DNA from: Pseudoalteromonas sp. MMG007
Lineage (GTDB): Bacteria; Pseudomonadota; Gammaproteobacteria; Enterobacterales; Alteromonadaceae
Length of the DNA stretch: 64,000 bases
Direction of reading: 5' to 3'
Assembly: GCF_018100985.1 (NCBI RefSeq)
Contig: NZ_JAGJEI010000012.1
Coordinates: 1-64,000 of the forward strand
Position numbers and translations under genes: made by a program. The notes under the pieces are model-generated. The model did not search any database, was not told the DNA's origin, and saw only the letters and a list, made by a program, of their open reading frames with translations. This document shows positions 53,483 through 62,393 of this stretch, one piece after another (position 1 is the first letter of the stretch; the number at the start of each line of letters is the position of its first letter).

Positions 53483-54646
53483 CTAATTCATACCATCTAA
53501 ATGAGATTCAGCTTCCGAAACTTCGGGACATAACATTTTTTTATTTTGATCTGCCAAGATAGTTTTTAACCCCGATGCATAGACATTTGCAACTTCTTTT
53601 AAACCTTCCTCAACTGCAAGATCTAAGCTTTCAAAAAACTTTCGTGCTTGTTTGATTTGAGATTGATTTAGTTCATCAAACTCTTTGCTTATCTTTTGAA
53701 AGTGAAGTTTAAAATCAACCACAGCAGCTGCCATATTTTCTTTGTGGTCATGCTCTAAAGATACCTGTACTAGCTTTAAATCTTTTACTAATTTTGAGAG
53801 TAAATCCATTGAAGGCTCCATACTTTTAATATCTTTATTTAAAGATTGATAAAGTAATTGCACCTTTTCAAAATCACGAACTATAGAGCTAGATACTCCA
53901 TTCAATTCTTTATGAAGTAATCCACTTTGGTCAGTAAGCTTTAGTAATGACTCATCTGACTTTTTAAGGATATTATTAAAGCCATCAACACATTTGTATA
54001 ACAGTGCTGTATTATCTCGCATTGCCTTTCGATTAACCTCGTTTAAATCTTTGGAAGTAGTAACTATAGAATCTAACGTTGCTTGGCTATGTTGAATAGA
54101 TTCATTTACACCACTAAGTAAATTGTCTGACTGAATAACTAATTTATTAATACTATTAGTAAATTGGCTTAAAACTTTTTCTGTATCATCATTAAACTGC
54201 TTACTGATATCTCGAGAGTCTTTAAACAATTGTTTAGAAAGTAGCTCCCCTACAACTTGACTGCTGCCATTTATAGCATCCACTATCCCTTCACCATTTC
54301 TTATTACTGCATTTACAATATTATTAGTTTGCATAGCGTACACATCAAATGGATCTTTCCCTGTTTTAGCTAATCTTAACCTACAAAAAATTGAGCCACC
54401 GAGCCCAATAACACTAGACCAAAATGCACTTTTCAAACCAACTAAGAGCGCTTCAAATGCTTCTTGACTATTACTCAAAGGTTCAAGTGATTGCAACGAA
54501 AGTGCAATACCAAAGAATGTAAAGAAAATACCGATAGTTACACACAATGATGGTGTTATAGAGGCCAACCTGGAGTCAGCCTTACCCGCTGAAACAATAA
54601 AAAAAATAACAGATAAAAGTGAGATAGATATGAGAAGTAATGCCAA
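53483..54646 (-). CDS. zorA: ZorA-like motor protein (MotA/ExbB type)
   Basis: A 387-residue protein. Three transmembrane helices are at about 2-19, 33-53 and 66-90, with the family pattern TIGIFFTFFGIALSLQSL and ALLVGLKSAFWSSVIGLGGS. A long coiled-coil cytoplasmic tail (about 120-370, for example LDSIVTTSKDLNEVNRKAMR, KQARKFFESLDLAVEEGLKE) corresponds to the ZorA tail that is proposed to transmit phage sensing to effectors. The only in-frame start after the upstream stop is TTG 54646, with AGGT 10 bases before. The tail appears short compared with type I ZorA. It is divergent from the PLD/helicase gene, sharing a promoter region of about 220 bases. Confidence 0.8.
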   Translation of the reverse strand: MALLLISISLLSVIFFIVSAGKADSRLASITPSLCVTIGIFFTFFGIALSLQSLEPLSNSQEAFEALLVGLKSAFWSSVIGLGGSIFCRLRLAKTGKDPFDVYAMQTNNIVNAVIRNGEGIVDAINGSSQVVGELLSKQLFKDSRDISKQFNDDTEKVLSQFTNSINKLVIQSDNLLSGVNESIQHSQATLDSIVTTSKDLNEVNRKAMRDNTALLYKCVDGFNNILKKSDESLLKLTDQSGLLHKELNGVSSSIVRDFEKVQLLYQSLNKDIKSMEPSMDLLSKLVKDLKLVQVSLEHDHKENMAAAVVDFKLHFQKISKEFDELNQSQIKQARKFFESLDLAVEEGLKEVANVYASGLKTILADQNKKMLCPEVSEAESHLDGMN

Positions 54647-54867
54647 GTTAGTGCCAACCTAGAGTTTAAATTGGGTACATTCTACATAATAGTCTAACGT
54701 TCAAAAACAATAATTTAACATTTCTTTATTCTTCGATGTTTGAAAATTTGTACGCAGTGGATAATGAAAACAACCTTAACTGCAGCCTTCAATTCAATAA
54801 TGAGTTAATGCTTGTTTACAATGCACATTTAAGTAAACTAACTATTCGCAAACAGGGAGTAGTTTTA

Positions 54868-57800
54868 ATGCAGCAAATTGGTATTTACGAGCAGTTAATT
54901 ACTCAAGTAATTGAGCAAAACTTAAATCGTGATCAATTTTATGTGGGCGAGCGCCAGCTTGAAACGGCCGAAGCCGCAACATGGCTTTCACGCTTTTTAG
55001 GTAAGCTTGTTGAACATGCGATTAATGCAATCCCTAACTCAAACGAGCGTTTGCAAGAGCAAATCAACCTCGCAAACAGCCTTGTACTTTGGCTTAAAGA
55101 TCATATTCGCGATGACGAGCTAATTAACGAAAACCTTATCGACAGCCAAGGCCGAATACTTACCGCGCTGTTTAATACCCAAAACCCTATTGCGGCCAAC
55201 CTTAAAGATTACTCAAGCGATATATTCCCACTCACAGGGCTTACACAAAGCGAGTTATTTAGCGGTGCTAATGCTGGTATATCGCTCGAAGCCGAGCTAA
55301 AGCGCGAGATAAAATCGTCCGACACTATTTACTGGCTTGTCTCATTTATAAAATGGACGGGGCTACGTATTTTTAAAAATGAGCTTGAAGCGTTTACCAA
55401 AAGCGGCAATAAACTCAAAGTAATTACTACCTCGTACATGGGTGCAACGGATGCTAAAGCCGTTGAGTTTTTAGCAAACCTACCAAATACCGAAGTAAAG
55501 CTAAGTTATAACAATCAGCAAGAACGCCTTCACGCGAAATCATATTTATTTATGCGCAATACGGGTTTTCATACTGGGTATATTGGCTCGTCTAACTTAT
55601 CGCATTCGGCCCTTACCAGCGGCCTTGAATGGAACTTAAAAATTACTGCACAAGAAATTCCGCACATAATAGCCAAAACCAAAAGTACCTTTGAAACCTA
55701 CTGGGAATCAAAAGACTTCGAGCTATTTACAGGCGCTGTTGAGTGTAAAGAAAAGCTCATTAATTCACTTAACGAACAACGCGGTGTTGGGCAATCAAGC
55801 AGCCAGTTTTATTTTGATATAACACCAAAAACGCATCAGCTCGCTATTTTAGAAAAACTAAGCGTTGAACGTAGCGTACATAATCGTTATAAAAATTTAG
55901 TGGTTGCCGCAACCGGCACGGGTAAAACCATCATATCGGCGTTCGACTTTAAAACTGTTTACGATAAAAACCCAAACGCACACTTTTTGTTTGTAGCCCA
56001 CCGAGAAGAAATACTAAAACAAGCGCAAAGCGCTTACCGTGGCGTACTCAAAAACAACGACTTTGGCGAGTTGTGGGTGGGTAACTATAAACCACAACGT
56101 TACAACCAATTATTTGCATCAATCCAAACATTAAACAGCCAAATTGAATCACTTAATTTAACGCATGATTTCTACGACTACATAGTGATAGACGAAGTAC
56201 ATCACGTAAGCGCTGCCAGTTATCGCACCATTTTAAGTTACTTTACGCCCGCAATATTACTTGGCTTAACCGCTACACCAGAGCGACAAGATGGCGCAAA
56301 TATACTCGATGATTTTTGCGGAGTAATAGCCGCAGAAATTCGCTTGCCAGAGGCAATCAACCAGCGCCATTTATGCCCGTTTCAATACTTTGGATTAGAT
56401 GACGACACCGACCTAAGCCAAATAAAATGGCGAGGAGGCCGTTACGATATAACCGAGCTAAGTAACCTTTATACAGGTGAAAACAACCGCGCTAACAAAA
56501 TTATATCGAGCCTTGCTGATATCGTAACCAATGTTCAAAAAATAAAGGCACTCGCGTTTTGTGTAGGCCAAGATCACGCTGTATTTATGGCGAAAAAATT
56601 TAACCTAGCAGGCATAAACGCAGATGTTCTCACCAGTAAAAACACCAATGAGCGTGCGGCTAAACAGCAAGCACTACGCCAAGGCGAAATACAAATACTT
56701 TGCGTGGTTGATATTTTTAACGAAGGCGTCGATATTCCAGAAGTCGATACCCTACTATTTTTACGCCCAACCGAAAGCTTAACGCTGTTTTTGCAGCAAC
56801 TAGGCCGTGGTTTACGCCTGCCCGACAACAGCCAAAAACAGTGCTGCACGGTACTCGATTTTGTAGGCAACGCCCGCCCAGAATACGATTTTTCCAGTAA
56901 GTTCCGCGCGCTTATTGGTAAAAGTAACCAGCCAATAAAAACCGAGATTGAAAACAACTTCCCGTATTTACCGCTGGGCTGCCGTATTGAGCTACAAAAA
57001 CGCACACAACAAACAATATTAAAAAATATTCAGCAAGCCATAAACAGCAAACGCCGTTTACAACAGCTGATCAATAGCTATCCGCAACATACCAATGACG
57101 CGCTAACGCTCAGTAATTTTTTACGCATAAACCCACAAGTCACGCTTGAAGATATTTACAAACCTAAAGCCGGTAGACTCGGCGGCTGGCACTGGCTTAA
57201 AGGCGATGAAATACCCGCAAAACAAGCCGATATTTACGCCGCGTATTACCGCGCAATCAATACCCAGTTACTCGGATGCGACTCGCTCAGTTACTTATGT
57301 TTTTTACGTGATTTATGTAACAACGACTTTAGCTTTACACCAACACCACAAAACCAACAGTACGCAGTTATGGCGCATTACAACTTTTGGGATTGCACTG
57401 GCACAAGTTTAGGGTTTAAAACGCTTGAACAAAGCTTACAAGCACTTAAACACAAAGAGCTACAGCACGAACTTGCTCAAGTAATTACGCTATTAATAAA
57501 CCGCATACACCAGCAAGAAAGCGATTTAGCATGCCTACCTAATCACGCAATAAAATTACACAGCCGCTACACACGCCAACAAATACTCGCCGCGTTTGGC
57601 GCGCACTCGTTTGATAAAAAATCGACCGCCCGCGAAGGCGTTTTAGAATTTAAAAACCAAAACTTAGAGCTGTTATTTGTAACACTTAATAAGTGCGAAA
57701 AAAGCTACTCGCCTACAACGCTATATCACGACTACGCAATCAGCCCCACCCTGTTCCATTGGCAAACACAAAACAGCGCCCGACCAGAACACGGCCGCGG

Positions 57801-58020
57801 CCTAAGTTACATTCAGCACCAACAAACAGGCAAAACCATCCTGTTATTTGTGCGCGAACAAGGCAAAGACGAAAACGGCCGAACCATGGGTTTTGTAAAC
57901 TATGGCGAGGTTAAATACCAAAGCCACATCGGCAGTCAGCCAATGAATATAACGTGGAAGTTAACCAACCAAATGCCAAGTGAAATGTGGCATGAGGCGG
58001 GGAAATTAGCGGTTGGGTGA
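54868..58020 (+). CDS. PLD-nuclease/superfamily II helicase with DUF3427
   Basis: A 1050-residue multidomain protein. A phospholipase D-type nuclease region carries RLHAKSYLF near 219-227 and the following GSSNLSHSALTSGLEWNL near 240-257. An SF2 helicase core follows: Walker A AATGTGKTIIS near 346-356, motif II DEVHH near 444-448, GLTATPER near 466, and QQLGRGLRLPD. The C-terminal DUF3427 domain (about 890-1050) includes ARPEHGRGLSYIQHQQTGK. Such proteins are common in genomic islands next to defence genes. The start is set at ATG 54868 with GGGAG upstream, giving MQQIGIYEQLI; an in-frame ATG at 54736 would add 44 residues of poor quality. It is divergent from zorA. Confidence 0.85.
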   Translation: MQQIGIYEQLITQVIEQNLNRDQFYVGERQLETAEAATWLSRFLGKLVEHAINAIPNSNERLQEQINLANSLVLWLKDHIRDDELINENLIDSQGRILTALFNTQNPIAANLKDYSSDIFPLTGLTQSELFSGANAGISLEAELKREIKSSDTIYWLVSFIKWTGLRIFKNELEAFTKSGNKLKVITTSYMGATDAKAVEFLANLPNTEVKLSYNNQQERLHAKSYLFMRNTGFHTGYIGSSNLSHSALTSGLEWNLKITAQEIPHIIAKTKSTFETYWESKDFELFTGAVECKEKLINSLNEQRGVGQSSSQFYFDITPKTHQLAILEKLSVERSVHNRYKNLVVAATGTGKTIISAFDFKTVYDKNPNAHFLFVAHREEILKQAQSAYRGVLKNNDFGELWVGNYKPQRYNQLFASIQTLNSQIESLNLTHDFYDYIVIDEVHHVSAASYRTILSYFTPAILLGLTATPERQDGANILDDFCGVIAAEIRLPEAINQRHLCPFQYFGLDDDTDLSQIKWRGGRYDITELSNLYTGENNRANKIISSLADIVTNVQKIKALAFCVGQDHAVFMAKKFNLAGINADVLTSKNTNERAAKQQALRQGEIQILCVVDIFNEGVDIPEVDTLLFLRPTESLTLFLQQLGRGLRLPDNSQKQCCTVLDFVGNARPEYDFSSKFRALIGKSNQPIKTEIENNFPYLPLGCRIELQKRTQQTILKNIQQAINSKRRLQQLINSYPQHTNDALTLSNFLRINPQVTLEDIYKPKAGRLGGWHWLKGDEIPAKQADIYAAYYRAINTQLLGCDSLSYLCFLRDLCNNDFSFTPTPQNQQYAVMAHYNFWDCTGTSLGFKTLEQSLQALKHKELQHELAQVITLLINRIHQQESDLACLPNHAIKLHSRYTRQQILAAFGAHSFDKKSTAREGVLEFKNQNLELLFVTLNKCEKSYSPTTLYHDYAISPTLFHWQTQNSARPEHGRGLSYIQHQQTGKTILLFVREQGKDENGRTMGFVNYGEVKYQSHIGSQPMNITWKLTNQMPSEMWHEAGKLAVG

Positions 58021-58106
58021 TTGTTTTATCTGCACTTAAACCTTCTAAAAAGGGATAAAGTGTTTAGAACCAACATAGAAATGGTTGTTATTTGAATAGC
58101 CGCTTA

Positions 58107-59009
58107 TCATAATGATATTGACTGTAGTATCTCTCTATCAGCAACACGATCTATTGGCTCTTCACAGTGCAAAGAAGAAACTCTCCAAATAGGAATTTCT
58201 AAATTCATTTCCATACTAATAATGACAGCTATTGCCGAGATAATTTTAGGCCCTAGTGGAACAATAACTACCCTAGAACTTTCTCTTAAAGAGAGAGTTA
58301 ATGACTTTAAATCAATATAAAGATCTAAAGGGCTATATACATTGTATGTATATACATTTTTACTTGGGAGGCTATTGAGCAAAGAGTTATTATTTTCCCT
58401 GACATCAAATTCAAACTTAGGGTTTTCACTTTTAGGAATAAATGCATAAGGAAGATCCGGATCTAAGTAATTATAAACACCTAGAGCCTTTAACTTTTCA
58501 TAACCTAAACCGAAAATTACAGCTGTAGTACTCGACAAATCTCCAAGATTACCACTCAGCTGAGGAATAAGCGCTCCTACTTTTCTTACAGGTTGAAGAT
58601 CACTTGGGGGAGCAACATATTTTGAGCTATTGTAACAAATAGTAACTTTTGATTTTTTCTTTAAGTTACTCATAAAACAAAACAATACCACAGCGAGTCT
58701 ATGTCTTGTCATTGCTGTAATATCAATTAGAATTTTAGGTTCTTCCAGATCATTATTTAATTTATCCACTACGGTAACTAAATAATCTGATATTTGTGCA
58801 CATTCCATTTCTAAAATTTCAGCACCTTGGAATACTTTCTTATTTTTAGAATAATTCAATACTGTTTTATTTGAGTTATACCCAAAAACAATATTTCTTT
58901 TAGATAAGTTTTTATATTTTACATATGCTGTTGTGGCTCGACTTTCATACCCTAAACCAAAAATTGATAAATCAAAACTACTTGTATATGCTTGATTATC
59001 TAATTTCAT
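58107..59009 (-). CDS. Unknown protein with a duplicated IFGLGYE motif, third gene of the operon
   Basis: A 300-residue protein without signal peptide or membrane helix. IFGLGYE occurs twice, at 16-22 (LSIFGLGYESRATTAYV) and 165-171 (AVIFGLGYEKLKALGVYNYL). Each copy is followed by similar alpha/beta segments: ILIDITAMTRHRLAVVLF near 93-110 and RVVIVPLGPKIISAIAVIIS near 240-260. This suggests two Rossmann-like halves from one internal duplication. The pattern recalls nucleotide-binding sensor domains but I cannot assign a family. Its ATG overlaps the ATPase stop by four bases, so it is co-translated. Confidence 0.75.
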   Translation of the reverse strand: MKLDNQAYTSSFDLSIFGLGYESRATTAYVKYKNLSKRNIVFGYNSNKTVLNYSKNKKVFQGAEILEMECAQISDYLVTVVDKLNNDLEEPKILIDITAMTRHRLAVVLFCFMSNLKKKSKVTICYNSSKYVAPPSDLQPVRKVGALIPQLSGNLGDLSSTTAVIFGLGYEKLKALGVYNYLDPDLPYAFIPKSENPKFEFDVRENNNSLLNSLPSKNVYTYNVYSPLDLYIDLKSLTLSLRESSRVVIVPLGPKIISAIAVIISMEMNLEIPIWRVSSLHCEEPIDRVADREILQSISL

Positions 59010-60754
59010 AACTTAAATTCTCCTTGTCCACCAAACATATCTAGAATTTTAATCTTCCGCTGATTTAAAATTTCCACAAGGTCGATTGATGGCTGCACAT
59101 TAGTCAACAGCTTAAACTTAGGAGAAAAGATATACGACAATCTGCATCTAGAACTATACAACCCATCGGTATCATGGAAAGAGTCAGTGTCATTCTTTTC
59201 AATCACAAGAGCACCAGCATTTAAAGCTAAGCCGACTGCCTCTAAATAATTTCTATTATAGTCATCTCTAAAAGTTATTGTACCTTTTGGATCAGGTGAG
59301 AATATTTCACCGTGTATTTGTTGTTCAAAATAACTCGCAATTTTAGTAATGACGTCATAAAGAGAATTCAAACTACTTTCATTGGATTCTACTGCTATAG
59401 TGTTAAGTAAAGCTTTAAATGATTGATAGTAATCATCAATACATTTTAATTGACGATGAACTTTTATATGCCCCTCTGATTTTGCTATTGAAGAAAAAAT
59501 ACTCATAACTCCAACAAGCATCCTAGGATTATAATCTAATAACCTACAAATATTATCGAAACCAGTATAGTAATGTGAAGCTCTTTTTCTTGTGGTTTGA
59601 TAATAGTTTCTTAAATGAACATTAAATTGAATTCTTCTAAAAGCCGCTTGTTGATTATTTGAAAGCTCACTATAGCTTTTTCCTAAAATAGATTGCCTTG
59701 AACAATAATCAAAAAAACTTTTATCATTCTTAGTCAACTCTGAAAACTCTTTGTCTCTATTAATATCAATAGTTTCAAAGTAACTCTCGATTGGATTTGT
59801 TAACTTTTCCTTCTTAAAAATATTATTCGTAAGAGTTTTAGCAAACTCTAAACCATCCTCTCTAACCCCACTTAAATTAATAAATGATAAATCTTGTTTA
59901 TGCATACTACTATATGAGTTATTAGTAATTGACACATCTTTGTGGTATGGCGACAGGGCTAATTTCAAAATCAAATTTTGAGGACCTCCCCGCATATTAT
60001 CAATTAGTGGCTGAACAAAACTATCTGGTGCAAGCTCCAATTCATCAAACAAAAAAGCCCATTTACCGTCAGAGTCATCAAAAAACTGATTTACAATTTG
60101 AATACTCGTATCTAACAGTGAAATAATATTTGAATCAGCAAAATTTGGGATTTTACTTGACTGTCTTGAACCATCTGAAGAAGATAAATAGGAAGATATC
60201 TCATGTTTTTTTAGAGTTAATGCTATGGTTAGTCCTCTTAATGAAGGTATTTTTGTTTCAACATGCCACAATTCACTCAAGTACTCTACAAGTTGAACTT
60301 CATTTTGTTTAGAAATTTCAATATTTCTAAAGTAACTCTTTTTTTTCTTTGACGTTAAAACTCTATAGATAAGAGTATTAGAAAAACATTCTAATACATG
60401 GTAAGTAAATGAAGAAAGTAATAGCTTTTTGAGTAGTTTATCTGATTTAAATTTCTCACTATATAGATCAAATTGTGCTTTCCAGAACCTATCAGTTGGG
60501 ATAAATACACCTGTAAAGTCTATTTTACTTCTATAATTATCTGACTTTGTCCCGTCCCAAATATCTAAGGCTTCTAACTCACACATTCTCAGTAATGTGG
60601 TTTTTCCACTTCCCCTAGGGCCGATCATAATAGTGTGATTAGGAGATGTTAATCTGTCAAAGTGTCCATTAGGAATAAAACTTTCTGCTAAATTTTGCTT
60701 TGAAGTAGATTTGGCATTAAAAGATTTATTAAAGTGCTGAATTTGATCAATCAT
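59006..60754 (-). CDS. P-loop NTPase (ORC/STAND-like) of the three-gene operon
   Basis: A 582-residue cytoplasmic ATPase. Walker A GPRGSGKTT at 45-53, Walker B WAFLFDELELAP at 232-243 (D237-E238), and a sensor-like LKLALSPYH near 264-272. The rest is helical and unrecognised, including FNVHLRNYYQTTRKRASHYY and LLDYNPRMLVGVMSIFSSIA, which resemble AAA lid or winged-helix segments. The overall look is that of the Sll1717/ORC-CDC6-like ATPases frequently found with defence genes. It overlaps the metallophosphoesterase gene by ATGA and the downstream gene by ATGA. No transmembrane or nuclease motif is seen in it. Confidence 0.8.
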   Translation of the reverse strand: MIDQIQHFNKSFNAKSTSKQNLAESFIPNGHFDRLTSPNHTIMIGPRGSGKTTLLRMCELEALDIWDGTKSDNYRSKIDFTGVFIPTDRFWKAQFDLYSEKFKSDKLLKKLLLSSFTYHVLECFSNTLIYRVLTSKKKKSYFRNIEISKQNEVQLVEYLSELWHVETKIPSLRGLTIALTLKKHEISSYLSSSDGSRQSSKIPNFADSNIISLLDTSIQIVNQFFDDSDGKWAFLFDELELAPDSFVQPLIDNMRGGPQNLILKLALSPYHKDVSITNNSYSSMHKQDLSFINLSGVREDGLEFAKTLTNNIFKKEKLTNPIESYFETIDINRDKEFSELTKNDKSFFDYCSRQSILGKSYSELSNNQQAAFRRIQFNVHLRNYYQTTRKRASHYYTGFDNICRLLDYNPRMLVGVMSIFSSIAKSEGHIKVHRQLKCIDDYYQSFKALLNTIAVESNESSLNSLYDVITKIASYFEQQIHGEIFSPDPKGTITFRDDYNRNYLEAVGLALNAGALVIEKNDTDSFHDTDGLYSSRCRLSYIFSPKFKLLTNVQPSIDLVEILNQRKIKILDMFGGQGEFKL

Positions 60755-61914
60755 TTTTTTAATGCCACCTGTATTAATTTATTATCAGAAATATCGTACT
60801 CGAAGTTTAGTTTTGTAAGTTTCTGTAATAGTTCTTTGAACTCTGTCGGAGTGTAATGAGTCAACATCTCATAAATTGGCTGTAAGCTACTTTCATCTAA
60901 ATATGGGTCTTCAGCTAAAAGCTCTTTAAGCTTTGTAATGATGTCTCGTGGTTTTATATCTGTGCCAAATCCACCTTTGTATGGGAGATTATCAGAGGAA
61001 GATGGGTGCCAGTTATTCTCTATGTTCCAAGAATGAGCTTCGAACGTTCCAACTAAACAATCTTTTTCTAACGTTTCTTTTAAATCTATATCCAAAATAT
61101 AAAATTGATTTGAAGTTCTAGACTCTATTTTAGGATACAACTTTGCACTAAAACTCCCAGCTGAAAAGATTAGGGGGGCATTAAAACCTGCTGACTGAGC
61201 CCTGAAGATACTTGCGAAGTGTTTATGACCATGGATTATCAGCCACGGTTCTGAAGTTACTTTTTCAAGCTCATTCAAAAGCGCTTGACCACCATCCATA
61301 ACATCATGATCAGAGTCAAAATCAATATCTTCTCGCTTAACTGGATGATGATGGCAAAGTAAAACATTAAATGTTCTTTGTTTAAACTTATCACTTGTTA
61401 TAAATTCAGAAAGTTGCTTCGTCGTTTCAGGGGCAACTCTTCCATGTTTATATTCAGAAGAAAAACCATGGTAAGCACTTGAATTTAATAATATACAATT
61501 AAAATTTTCAGTTTCAATATGCCCCCAATTCCACCCCCAAAAATGAGTGTTAGTCTCATAGCAAGTTGATGGAAAATTTGGTTCACAAAATTTTACAGTA
61601 TGTAACGGAGAGAAATTTGATTCGGGACGTGATTGAAGATCATGATTGCCGGGAACACATAAAATTTCTTTAATATTTAGCTTATGACTAACTTCGTTTA
61701 AAAACTTCCAGCCACTTTTGAAAGATTCGCCACAACCTTGATTTGATATATCGCCAGGACAAACAAGGAAGTCAAAATGAAAATTTAAAGATTTACAGTA
61801 CTGTATAAATCTTGTACCAAACTCACTTTCTGTATTTTCAAAAACTAGTCTAGAGTTTTTTACTTCGCTGGATTCGAAAGTGGCGTGTAAGTCAGATAAT
61901 ATTAAAAATCTCAC
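60751..61914 (-). CDS. Metallophosphoesterase, first gene of the operon
   Basis: A 387-residue calcineurin-like phosphoesterase. All metal-site motifs are present: ILSDLHATF (D8, H10), CPGDISNQG (D55), CVPGNHDLQS (N90, H91), LLCHHHPVK (H188-190) and IIHGHKHFA (229-232). A C-terminal extension (about 300-387) is helical (EMLTHYTPTEFKELLQKLTK) and may contact partners. The GTG start at 61914 follows AAGGGA, though the spacing is long; no ATG is available. Such enzymes act on nucleotides, nucleic acids or phosphoproteins. It probably hydrolyses a nucleotide or phosphodiester in this system; the specific substrate is unknown. Confidence 0.82.
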   Translation of the reverse strand: MRFLILSDLHATFESSEVKNSRLVFENTESEFGTRFIQYCKSLNFHFDFLVCPGDISNQGCGESFKSGWKFLNEVSHKLNIKEILCVPGNHDLQSRPESNFSPLHTVKFCEPNFPSTCYETNTHFWGWNWGHIETENFNCILLNSSAYHGFSSEYKHGRVAPETTKQLSEFITSDKFKQRTFNVLLCHHHPVKREDIDFDSDHDVMDGGQALLNELEKVTSEPWLIIHGHKHFASIFRAQSAGFNAPLIFSAGSFSAKLYPKIESRTSNQFYILDIDLKETLEKDCLVGTFEAHSWNIENNWHPSSSDNLPYKGGFGTDIKPRDIITKLKELLAEDPYLDESSLQPIYEMLTHYTPTEFKELLQKLTKLNFEYDISDNKLIQVALKK

Positions 61915-62100
61915 TTGAATAATTATTCCCTTAACTATTAGAACTATTAAAGTTGATATTACGTTGTGCCTTATTGTAAGTAAACCACATTAGTTGCAAT
62001 CTGCATTTTGGATCTTTTCTAATACTAAAAATTAAGGCGCGGAGTAAACTCCCGCCTACCACCATAACCACCAATCTAACAGCACACGCCAATTCCCAGT

Positions 62101-62235
62101 GATCACACCTGAAACTTAGTTAATGATGAGTAATTTACAGCATGGATGCTATACAAAGCGTAGTTTGGCCATGGATGGCCTATCTACGCTGGTTACGTTC
62201 ACATCATTAATGTAAGTTGAAGATACAGTGTGATC
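62101..62235. repeat. Nested palindromic repeat element, copy 1
   Basis: The outer arms GATCACAC (62101) and GTGTGATC (62228-62235) enclose TTAATGATG with its reverse complement CATCATTAA, then AGCAT with ATGCT, and then AGCGTAG with CTACGCT around GGCCATGGATGGCC. Together the pairs would fold into a branched structure. The second copy lies at 63655-63837. It resembles palindromic intergenic elements of the ERIC type. Confidence 0.8.
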
Positions 62236-62255
62236 CTCGGGTGCGCCGTGGGATG

Positions 62256-62287
62256 CCAAAGGGCGGTCGGCGGCAGCCGCCCTTTGG
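62256..62287. repeat. Inverted repeat CCAAAGGGCGG next to the palindromic element
   Basis: CCAAAGGGCGG (62256-62266) and CCGCCCTTTGG (62277-62287) are exact inverted arms with a 10-base loop TCGGCGGCAG. The outer sequence leads directly into TTGCCATCGCCAACGCGATA, which is the end also seen at 63973. Confidence 0.8.
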
Positions 62288-62393
62288 TTGCCATCGCCAA
62301 CGCGATATAACCTCGAATAGAGGTTTTAAACCCATTAAATCCGCACGATGAAACAGCAATTTATGATCGCGATGTAAAATCGCACCTACGTAT

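Larger units (their letters stand above)
61915..62393. other. Intergenic region holding repeats, upstream of the metallophosphoesterase operon
   Basis: About 480 bases with no supportable gene. It contains the first copy of the nested palindromic element (62101-62235) and a further inverted repeat (62256-62287), and must also hold the promoter of the three-gene operon near 61915-61990. Confidence 0.6.
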
